A DNA stretch of 34,812 nt from Planctomycetota bacterium (GTDB lineage: Bacteria; Planctomycetota; Planctomycetia; Pirellulales; Pirellulaceae). The stretch spans positions 1 to 34,812 of the forward strand of contig JAGWWZ010000036.1 in assembly GCA_018970165.1 (NCBI GenBank), in the 5' to 3' direction. Below the pieces are notes generated by a model. It saw only the letters and a program-made list of their open reading frames with translations. It was not told the DNA's origin and made no database searches. Below are positions 10,590 to 17,003 of the stretch, piece by piece (position 1 is the stretch's first letter; each line of letters starts with the position of its first letter). The position numbers and the translations under genes are program-made.

Positions 10590-11045
10590 CTATTCTTCGT
10601 CCGTGAATTCGATGGGAGGATCTTCTCCGTCGATTTCGTCGTCGTCGATATCCTCTGCATCTGGATGCCCTTCGAGCATTCCATCGTCGGCGGGTTCGAT
10701 TTCGTATTCGTCCTCCAACTCCTCTTCGAAGTCATCGTCGAAGTCGTCATCGAAGTCCTCCTCGTCGAAATCTTCAAACGGATCGGGCTCGTCTTCTTCA
10801 GCGTCCTCATCTTCCTCGGGCACTTCCTCTTCGGCATCGTCGTCGTCGCCCCAAGAGCTTCGAATAGGGCTCGGTATAGGGCTCAGCGAGGCAAGTCCGG
10901 TAGCCAAGGCAGCCTCGTACCAATCCTCGTTGCAGGATGAAAGGTCGGGGGATGCGACCAGCATTGGCACACCGCTCGGCGAAGCGACGAGAGAATCATT
11001 CGATTCGGTTTGGGATTCCAGTTCCATCATCGGTGGCAATGACAT
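10590..11045 (-). CDS. highly acidic low-complexity protein upstream of ileS, unknown function
   Basis: About 151 residues from the ATG at 11045; the open frame extends four codons further to a TTG at 11057. A short Ser/Pro-rich N-terminal part contains NEDWYEAALATGLASL, which may form a helix. After residue ~65 the protein is almost entirely Asp/Glu with scattered Phe and Pro, for example EDFDDDFDDDFEEELEDE. It has no signal peptide or membrane segment, so it is probably cytosolic and disordered. It ends 23 bp before ileS on the same strand. The opposite strand carries a long Ser-rich open frame that simply mirrors the Asp/Glu codons. No function is assigned. No strong ribosome binding site is visible before either start. 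Confidence 0.6.
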   Translation of the reverse strand: MSLPPMMELESQTESNDSLVASPSGVPMLVASPDLSSCNEDWYEAALATGLASLSPIPSPIRSSWGDDDDAEEEVPEEDEDAEEDEPDPFEDFDEEDFDDDFDDDFEEELEDEYEIEPADDGMLEGHPDAEDIDDDEIDGEDPPIEFTDEE

Positions 11046-11296
11046 GGGTGGCAACAACCCGATCCTAGGGAGGAGAAAAACAGGAAAACATCAGCTACTA
11101 GAGTCGTCTAACCCTGGAAAACTGTCAACCACGGATCCTCGTTGGCGGAGTCCCCAATGGAGCGAGTGTCAATGTTTTTGAAGGGGTGTTTTGCACACTC
11201 TTAGAAATCGCTGTTTTTTTTCAAGATCCCCGAACCCGCCTCGAATGCATCCTTGTGGGTTGTTTGTCCATGTCAAAATTTTTGGGGGTTGAACCA

Positions 11297-12106
11297 ATGA
11301 TTAAGAAAGTTTTGTTGGGGTCAGCATTGGCTGTCGGGTGCGGTGGACTGTTGTTGGGCACCTCCTCGTTCAGCTACATCAAGACCGGGTATTGCAGTTT
11401 ACGCGACTCGATCAAGGATCAGATTCCTATCGAAGTTGAAATCAAGCGGGCTCGCGACTTGATCGCGGACCTCAAGCCAGAGATCGCGGACAATCTGAAA
11501 TTGATTGCACGCGAAGAAGTCGAAGTTGCCAAACTGCAGCGCGAAGTCAACAGCAAGCAGGCATCGCTTGCGAAGTCCAAGGATGCGATTTTGAAGCTCA
11601 AGGAAGATGTCCAAAGCGGCGTGAAGTATGTCGTCTATCGGGGCAAGAAGTTTGATATCGATCAGGTTCGCCAGGATCTCGGCGACCGCTTCAAGCATCA
11701 TCAAACACTCGAGGCAACTTCGGAGAAACTCGCCAAGATCCTCGAAGCACGCGAAAAGAACCTTATGGGTGCTCGTCGCAAGCTCGATGAGATGTTGGCT
11801 GCCAAGCGCGAGTTGGAAGTCCAAGTCGAGAATCTGCAGGCTCGGTTAACGATGGTCGAAGTCGCCCAGGCGGGTAGCCGGTTTGCGGTTGATGACAGTG
11901 CTCTGGGAAGTGTCCGAAAGGTCTTGGACGAAATCTCCACTCGCATTGAAGTCGCCGAAAAGCTAGTTGACTGCGTCGATCATTGCGGATCGGTTCCGGT
12001 CGGCGAAGAGATCACCAGCGAAGACCTCGTCGATCAGATTAGCGAGTATTTCTCCCGCGGCAATGCTGAGACTTCCGTTGACCAACTCGCGGGTGGCTCC
12101 CTCTAA
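11297..12106 (+). CDS. membrane-anchored coiled-coil protein, unknown function (planctomycete-type)
   Basis: 269 residues. An N-terminal hydrophobic segment (about 4-28, KVLLGSALAVGCGGLLLGTS) anchors a long, highly charged helical region (about 35-215) with heptad-like spacing typical of coiled coil. Around residue 115 a short non-helical insert contains YVVYRGKKFD. The overall form recalls PspA/IM30-like coiled coils, but it has a membrane anchor and I do not identify it as PspA. The open frame reaches to 11186, but the ATG at 11297 directly precedes the anchor and follows a G-rich stretch (GGGGGTT). It is the first gene of a same-strand cluster with FHA-like, kinase, membrane and ECF sigma genes, and 185 bp separate it from the next. 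An envelope-stress role is inference only. Confidence 0.72.
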   Translation: MIKKVLLGSALAVGCGGLLLGTSSFSYIKTGYCSLRDSIKDQIPIEVEIKRARDLIADLKPEIADNLKLIAREEVEVAKLQREVNSKQASLAKSKDAILKLKEDVQSGVKYVVYRGKKFDIDQVRQDLGDRFKHHQTLEATSEKLAKILEAREKNLMGARRKLDEMLAAKRELEVQVENLQARLTMVEVAQAGSRFAVDDSALGSVRKVLDEISTRIEVAEKLVDCVDHCGSVPVGEEITSEDLVDQISEYFSRGNAETSVDQLAGGSL

Positions 12107-12207
12107 CAAGAGGATGTTGGGCGCGGCGTCGATCGCCAAAGCCAACGGAACGATGGATGACGATGAAGCGGAGCGGTAGCTGGTCCATGCGACTGCTGCC
12201 GCTCTCG

Positions 12208-12229
12208 TCGCTTCGAAGTCGCTTCGAAG
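12208..12229 (+). repeat. tandem 11-bp repeat with two TTCGAA palindromes, candidate operator
   Basis: The 11-mer TCGCTTCGAAG occurs twice in direct succession (12208-12218 and 12219-12229). Each copy contains the palindrome TTCGAA (12212-12217 and 12223-12228), so the two palindromes sit 11 bp apart, about one helical turn. The repeat lies in the 185-bp gap between the coiled-coil gene and the FHA-like gene, about 63 bp before the latter's start. That place would suit a regulator site, but no regulator is known and chance is possible. Confidence 0.35.
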
Positions 12230-12291
12230 TAGATCGAGTGCAGGCCAGGGCAATCGAGCAATTATTCTCCCCGAGGAGTGGGAGGACCGGT

Positions 12292-12927
12292 ATGATTAGG
12301 CGACTTGCAGCATCTGGTTTCGCGAATCGCGATGAGAAGACTATGCCTAAACCTAGGATCTTGTGGATTGATGGCATAGGAAGTTTCGCTATGTGCGATA
12401 GCGATGAGGTATCCCTTGGGCAAGCATTCCCCGGCAATGATGTGGATTTGGCCATTCGAGGAGACCTGAGCAGGAAGGCTTTGTTCTTTCGACGCCATGG
12501 CGAGGATCACTTGGTCCAGCCCCTGCAATTGGTGAAAGTAGATGGTCAGGTTTTGGACCGAGCGACGATTTTGTCCGATGGAAACACGTTGACTTTGGGG
12601 GATCGAGTCGAGATCCGGTATGTTCGTCCGACGAAGCTGAGCGGAACGGCTCGTTTGGAATTGCTGGGCTCTCAGCGTTGGCAGCCCTTTTTGACCGCTC
12701 CCTTGCTGATGGGTGAATCTTGCGTTTTGGGCCCTGAATCGAATGCTCACATTCCCTGCCCGTATTGGAGTCATCGGTTGGTATTGTTCCGCCATCAGGG
12801 GGCCTGGATGTGTCGCTTCACTGGCAATGAGCCTTTGAATGTCGGGGGAAGAGAGGTTTGCGCCCCGTTTCCTTTGGTTCCCGGCCAAAGAATCCGCCAC
12901 GATGAATTCTCAATGACGCTCGAATGA
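12292..12927 (+). CDS. double FHA-like domain protein
   Basis: 211 residues from an ATG at 12292, which has a good ribosome binding site (GGGAGG, 6 bases upstream). The first FHA-like unit (about residues 21-112) has the pattern DLAIRGDLSRKALFFRR, then VKVDGQVL and DGNTLTLGDRVEIRYVRP. A second, more divergent unit (about 117-211) has LLMGESCVLGPES and PLNVGGREV. FHA domains bind phosphothreonine. Here the conserved His of the SRRH motif is replaced (SRKA), so binding may be altered or lost. It has no membrane segment. It lies 190 bp upstream of the Ser/Thr kinase on the same strand, and a phospho-dependent partnership with that kinase is a reasonable inference. Confidence 0.7.
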   Translation: MIRRLAASGFANRDEKTMPKPRILWIDGIGSFAMCDSDEVSLGQAFPGNDVDLAIRGDLSRKALFFRRHGEDHLVQPLQLVKVDGQVLDRATILSDGNTLTLGDRVEIRYVRPTKLSGTARLELLGSQRWQPFLTAPLLMGESCVLGPESNAHIPCPYWSHRLVLFRHQGAWMCRFTGNEPLNVGGREVCAPFPLVPGQRIRHDEFSMTLE

Positions 12928-12934
12928 TGGCTCG

Positions 12935-12955
12935 GCTTGGATTTTTCATCCAAGC
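12935..12955 (+). other. intercistronic hairpin after the FHA-like gene
   Basis: An 8-bp perfect inverted repeat (GCTTGGAT / ATCCAAGC) closes a 5-base TTTTC loop, starting 8 bases after the FHA-like stop codon. No T-run follows, so it is not a standard intrinsic terminator. It could stabilise the upstream message or be a weak attenuator in front of the kinase gene. Confidence 0.4.
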
Positions 12956-13117
12956 AAAGCCCTTGCCGATCGAAAAAAGAGAGAGACAGCCAGAGCGGTA
13001 GAACTCGACAATGTAGTCTGATCTACCACAATGAAAGAGAATGGGAGTGGAAATTGGGTCATGTTCGCGATGCTCCAACGCCAAACCAAGAAACCTTCGA
13101 ACCCTTCGGGTGACTCC

Positions 13118-15325
13118 ATGAAATTCCAGTATGGCAACGGTGATCAGCCGCTCGACGGCTACACCATCAAGCGGGGAATTGGGGTTGGGGGCTTCGGCGA
13201 GGTTTATTTCGCCGAGAGCGATTCCGGGAAAGAAGTCGCCCTGAAACGGATCCAAAAGAATTTGGATGTGGAGATGAGGGGGGTTCGGCACTGCCTGAAC
13301 TTGAGGCACCCAAATTTGGTCGGAATCTACGACATCCGCTTTGATAAGAACGAGCAAGGTTGGATCGTCATGGAGTTTATCGAGGGAGAATCCCTGCGAG
13401 AAACTTTGGACCGTGCTCCCCAGGGGATGTCTCCCGAGCAGGCGATCCCTTTGTTCGCGCAGATTGTCGCGGGATGCACCTATCTGCATGATTCCGGCAT
13501 TGTTCACCGTGATCTGAAACCGGCCAACATCTTCATCGAGAATTCGATGGCCAAGATCGGAGACTATGGACTCTCCAAATACATCAGCGCCTCGCGCCGC
13601 GCTGGCCAAACGGAAAGCGTTGGTACCTTCCACTACATGGCTCCGGAGATCGGCAAAGGAGAGTATGGCAAAGAGATCGATATCTATTCTCTCGGGATCA
13701 TTCTCTACGAGATGTTGACCGGTACCGTTCCTTTCGACGGCGAGAGTACTCCTGAAATCATTCTCAAGCATCTGACAGCGGACCCCGATTTATCGATGTT
13801 GCCCACGTCGTTCGCACATGTGGTCGAGAAGGCGCTTGCCAAGAATCCGGCAAGCCGCTACCGCGATGGACGGGACATGCTTGCGGACCTCGGATACAGC
13901 ATTGACCCAAGTGGAATGGCGATCCGAACGAGTGAGCCGCTGCGAAATATCGAAAAAACATCCGGTCCGATTCCAGAGCGTCATTCACCCGCAACAGTTC
14001 CTTCGACTCCTCAGCCGAGAATGGTCTATACCAAAGGTGGCCAGGCTGTCGCGGTGAATAAAGGGTCCGAGCCATCGCTCGTTGACCGAATCCAAATGTT
14101 CTTCAGCGTTGGACTGCAAGGTCATGCGGAAGCATTGAAACATGAACCGATTGCAAGGTGGTATTTGCAGGTTCTTCATGATTTGGGGATACGTTCCCGA
14201 GAGTCGCAAGATGGAGCGCCGAATCAGAAGAGTGGGTGGTTCAAGTTGGTTGCGGTGATCGCGTTTGTTTTCATCCTTATCAACAGCGGATGGATTGCAC
14301 CGTCGTTAGCCATGCTCGGCTGGGCGTACATCATTTACTATGTGGTTTGGTTCTTGAACGTCGGCTACAGCAAATGCGGCGAGTCTGCAATTCCTTCCAA
14401 TTCGCCTTTACCGCGGGTTGTACGGGCCGTTGGTACTCAGGCCGCAGTACCGTCGGGTCCTGCGTTGCAAGAGACCGTGCATTTCAACCATGCAGATCAT
14501 GCTCCTCGACCGCGAGCCAATGTACCGCCCCGACCACCCGCGAGGCCGATTTCTAGCAAGCAAGCGCTTCGCATGTGGCAGCAGGAACAGCGTCACATGA
14601 TGAGCCATCAAGGATTGTGGACTCGGGTTTACTCCGCGACTCGTTCGATGACTTTCGCTGGCTTCATCGTTGGCATCCTCACCTACGGTGGTGGATTCCT
14701 GATGATGTCCAACGGACAGTTTTCCAACAATCATTGGCTCGGTGGCATCGCTTGGCTCGGAGTGATGACGACTCTGATGAGTTGGGTCATCCTGGTTTTG
14801 AGTCGGCGTTGGGAGTCGAGAACCGAAGACTCGGTTGTATTCCGATTCGTTCTGATGGCTACCGGCTTGGCTCTGGGCGCGGTCAGTTTCCAGGTCAGCG
14901 AGTTTCTGATGATTCCTTGGGACAAGATCTCTCGGACAGAGACAACGTCCATTGAGTTGTTCGACGAAGCGATCAATCGCAGTTGGACGGGGTTCTATAA
15001 CGCACAAGGGGTACCTGTACTGGCGGGCCACATGGCGTATTTCGCATGCTTGATGGGGATTATCCGTTGGTGGCGTCAATCCGATATCCTTCGCAAGAAG
15101 CGGTTTTCCATATGGCCGATCGTCTGGAGCGTCATCCTGGCAGCGTTGGTGCAGTTATTCTTTTACTTCCCAGAGCACTGGGACGTATTGTTGGCCGGGG
15201 CGGTATCGTTCGTGGTCCAGATGGCATCGCCATGGCAGGAACCGATGATCGCTGCAGTTCAGCCTGTACGTCCGCAGGAAACCTATCCAAAGAATGTCAC
15301 CGGTGTGGAGAGTCGTGCGTCATGA
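13118..15325 (+). CDS. Ser/Thr protein kinase with multi-spanning C-terminal region
   Basis: 735 residues from the ATG at 13118; in-frame ATGs at 13031, 13061 and 13070 would add up to 29 residues. A GGGTGA lies 4 bases upstream of the chosen start, and family-like sequence (PLDGYTIKRG) begins soon after it. Hanks-type kinase domain, about residues 14-265: glycine loop GIGVGGFGEVY, Lys43 in ALKRI, catalytic loop HRDLKPAN (130-137), DYG (149-151) in place of DFG, and MAPE. A Pro-rich stretch follows, then several hydrophobic segments (about 370-415, 515-600 and 630-700) that would fix the protein in the membrane with the kinase in the cytosol. Its stop overlaps the next start as ATGA, so translation is probably coupled. 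Confidence 0.9.
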   Translation: MKFQYGNGDQPLDGYTIKRGIGVGGFGEVYFAESDSGKEVALKRIQKNLDVEMRGVRHCLNLRHPNLVGIYDIRFDKNEQGWIVMEFIEGESLRETLDRAPQGMSPEQAIPLFAQIVAGCTYLHDSGIVHRDLKPANIFIENSMAKIGDYGLSKYISASRRAGQTESVGTFHYMAPEIGKGEYGKEIDIYSLGIILYEMLTGTVPFDGESTPEIILKHLTADPDLSMLPTSFAHVVEKALAKNPASRYRDGRDMLADLGYSIDPSGMAIRTSEPLRNIEKTSGPIPERHSPATVPSTPQPRMVYTKGGQAVAVNKGSEPSLVDRIQMFFSVGLQGHAEALKHEPIARWYLQVLHDLGIRSRESQDGAPNQKSGWFKLVAVIAFVFILINSGWIAPSLAMLGWAYIIYYVVWFLNVGYSKCGESAIPSNSPLPRVVRAVGTQAAVPSGPALQETVHFNHADHAPRPRANVPPRPPARPISSKQALRMWQQEQRHMMSHQGLWTRVYSATRSMTFAGFIVGILTYGGGFLMMSNGQFSNNHWLGGIAWLGVMTTLMSWVILVLSRRWESRTEDSVVFRFVLMATGLALGAVSFQVSEFLMIPWDKISRTETTSIELFDEAINRSWTGFYNAQGVPVLAGHMAYFACLMGIIRWWRQSDILRKKRFSIWPIVWSVILAALVQLFFYFPEHWDVLLAGAVSFVVQMASPWQEPMIAAVQPVRPQETYPKNVTGVESRAS

Positions 15326-16341
15326 GCAGGAACACAACAGGTTTCTCATTTTCGCTGGTTGCTACGTTTGCCTTGCTCGCCGTGATGATCTTTCTGTCCT
15401 ACGGAATGATTCTGCGCAGAGTTGAGACCCTTCCACCGGATCATATAGGTTCCTCGGAGTTTGCATTTGAGGAGAAATTCCGTTTCGAATCCGAAGTGAA
15501 GCGATTCGATGACCAGATGGACCAGATGGGGAAATTGACAACGACGTCGGAACCCTCGAACGATACGATCGACGAAGACGCCGAGTCATCGAAGCGTGCT
15601 GATACTTTAAAGGTTGCCGATACGGAGAAAACCAAGAAACAACCGTTATCCGATTCGATGCGATGGCTCAATCAATCGATCGATTCGCTCAGCGAAAAGT
15701 TGAATCAGATCTCAAAGAAGCTCGAGAACACCCAAGATCAAGCTCTCGTGGAAGCAGAGATCAAGAGGGCCTTCCGGGAGGCGTTCGTCGGCGAATTAAG
15801 TTCAGGTGATGTCGCAGAAGTGAGTGAGGATTCGAAATCTTTCGATCTCCCTGTGCTAGGCGAGGGGATTCCAGAGTGGATTCGTCAACGGGTGGTGGAA
15901 CCTGACCGTCTGTTGATCCCAATCGAGAGTTCGCTTCATGGAACATTGGAAGAATGCCGAGCGGAACTCGATTCAAAGCTGCCGCAGGAAGTCAAAAAAC
16001 TGATCGACGAGCACGTGTTGCGGACGGTTTCTGCGGATGACATTCCTGGCCTGACACCCGAGTATATCGCTGAAACCCTGATCGATCCGGCTGCCAGGTA
16101 CGACAACTATCAAGAGCGCCCCAGCGGCAATTTCCACCAGATGTGGGTAAGATTGTCGATCGACAAGCCGAAGCTCGAACAGATTCGTGAATGGGAACGG
16201 GAGATCATCACCTCCGTGCGAGTGTGGCTCTTGGGTGGTTTGTCGCTGGCGTTCTTGGGGACCTTTGCAGGATGCTCCAAGGTGATTCAGTTCCTGTCCA
16301 CCAGAGAACATGCACGCAGACAATTGCGACAGAACGTATGA
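15322..16341 (+). CDS. bitopic membrane protein between kinase and ECF sigma, candidate sensor/transducer
   Basis: 339 residues. Two hydrophobic segments frame the protein, near the N-terminus (about 9-30, SFSLVATFALLAVMIFLSYG) and near the C-terminus (about 296-318). Between them lie about 260 charged residues, including a coiled-coil-like stretch (SIDSLSEKLNQISKKLENTQ), and the short C-terminal tail is basic. This places a large domain on the outside of the cytoplasmic membrane. It overlaps the kinase (ATGA at 15322) and the sigma gene (ATGA at 16338), so the three products are likely made together. No anti-sigma zinc motif (HxxxCxxC) is seen. A sensing or sigma-restraining role is inferred from position only. 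Confidence 0.7.
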   Translation: MSRNTTGFSFSLVATFALLAVMIFLSYGMILRRVETLPPDHIGSSEFAFEEKFRFESEVKRFDDQMDQMGKLTTTSEPSNDTIDEDAESSKRADTLKVADTEKTKKQPLSDSMRWLNQSIDSLSEKLNQISKKLENTQDQALVEAEIKRAFREAFVGELSSGDVAEVSEDSKSFDLPVLGEGIPEWIRQRVVEPDRLLIPIESSLHGTLEECRAELDSKLPQEVKKLIDEHVLRTVSADDIPGLTPEYIAETLIDPAARYDNYQERPSGNFHQMWVRLSIDKPKLEQIREWEREIITSVRVWLLGGLSLAFLGTFAGCSKVIQFLSTREHARRQLRQNV

Positions 16342-16973
16342 ATGATGTGAACTCGGAACGAATTCTGGTGGATAGCATCCGCGAGGGAAACGCCGCTGCA
16401 TGGCAACAGTTCATCGATCGGTTCGAGGGGAGATTGCTCGCTTATGTCGGCGCTCGTTTAGCAGATCGGTCCCATGCTGAAGATATTGTGCAAGAGACTC
16501 TGATCGGCTTTGTCAACAGTTTGCCCAACTACGATTGTTCGCGACCGCTCGAAAGTTATCTATTTTCGATTGCAGCCTACAAGCTAACCGATCACCTGAG
16601 GCGCGAGGGCCGAAGACCGGTCACTCAGTTCCCATCCCATGGCGATACCAGCGATGGAGCCCGGCATGTTGCGGCCGCCGGTCGTGCAGTCAGCAGCGTT
16701 GCCCGCTCGATCGAGCAGCGTGCGAGCGAGGAGAAGTCCCTGTCCACGGCATTGCAAGATCAAGTCGCCAAATGGAAATCCCGAGGCGATTATCAGAAAC
16801 TCAAGTGCATTGAGTTGCTGTTCGTCGCGGGAGTCAACAACAAGGACGCAGCAAAGGAACTGGGGATCACCGAACAGCAAGTCGCGAATTACAAGTCGGA
16901 CTTTATCAATCGCACTCGCTCACTGATCGGACGTCAAGCGAGCCGCGACCAGTTCCCCGAACTCGAGAATTGA
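16338..16973 (+). CDS. ECF-family RNA polymerase sigma factor
   Basis: 211 residues from the ATG at 16338, which overlaps the stop of the upstream membrane protein gene. Sigma region 2 lies at about 10-85: DSIREGNAAAWQQFIDRFE, then ADRSHAEDIVQETLIGFVN and YLFSIAAYKLTDHLRR. Region 4 near 165-198 contains a helix-turn-helix (NKDAAKELGITEQQVANYKS). The linker between the two is longer than usual (about 80 residues). Planctomycete ECF groups encoded next to Ser/Thr kinases have been described (the ECF-STK groups), and this locus fits that general pattern. Phosphorylation by the adjacent kinase is possible but is not shown by sequence. The gene ends 30 bp before the convergent GlnE-like gene. Confidence 0.88.
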   Translation: MNDVNSERILVDSIREGNAAAWQQFIDRFEGRLLAYVGARLADRSHAEDIVQETLIGFVNSLPNYDCSRPLESYLFSIAAYKLTDHLRREGRRPVTQFPSHGDTSDGARHVAAAGRAVSSVARSIEQRASEEKSLSTALQDQVAKWKSRGDYQKLKCIELLFVAGVNNKDAAKELGITEQQVANYKSDFINRTRSLIGRQASRDQFPELEN

Positions 16974-17003
16974 TCATTCGATCGCGAGGAAACGGATGGA
17001 TGA

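Noticed and set aside
10303-11181. 292-codon Ser-rich open frame on the plus strand
   Set aside because: It is the reverse of the ileS start and the Asp/Glu-rich gene. The Ser runs come from complemented acidic codons, and no ribosome binding site or domain is seen.
11297-12106. Identification of the coiled-coil protein as PspA
   Set aside because: It has an N-terminal membrane anchor and no PspA signature. Coiled-coil content alone is not enough.
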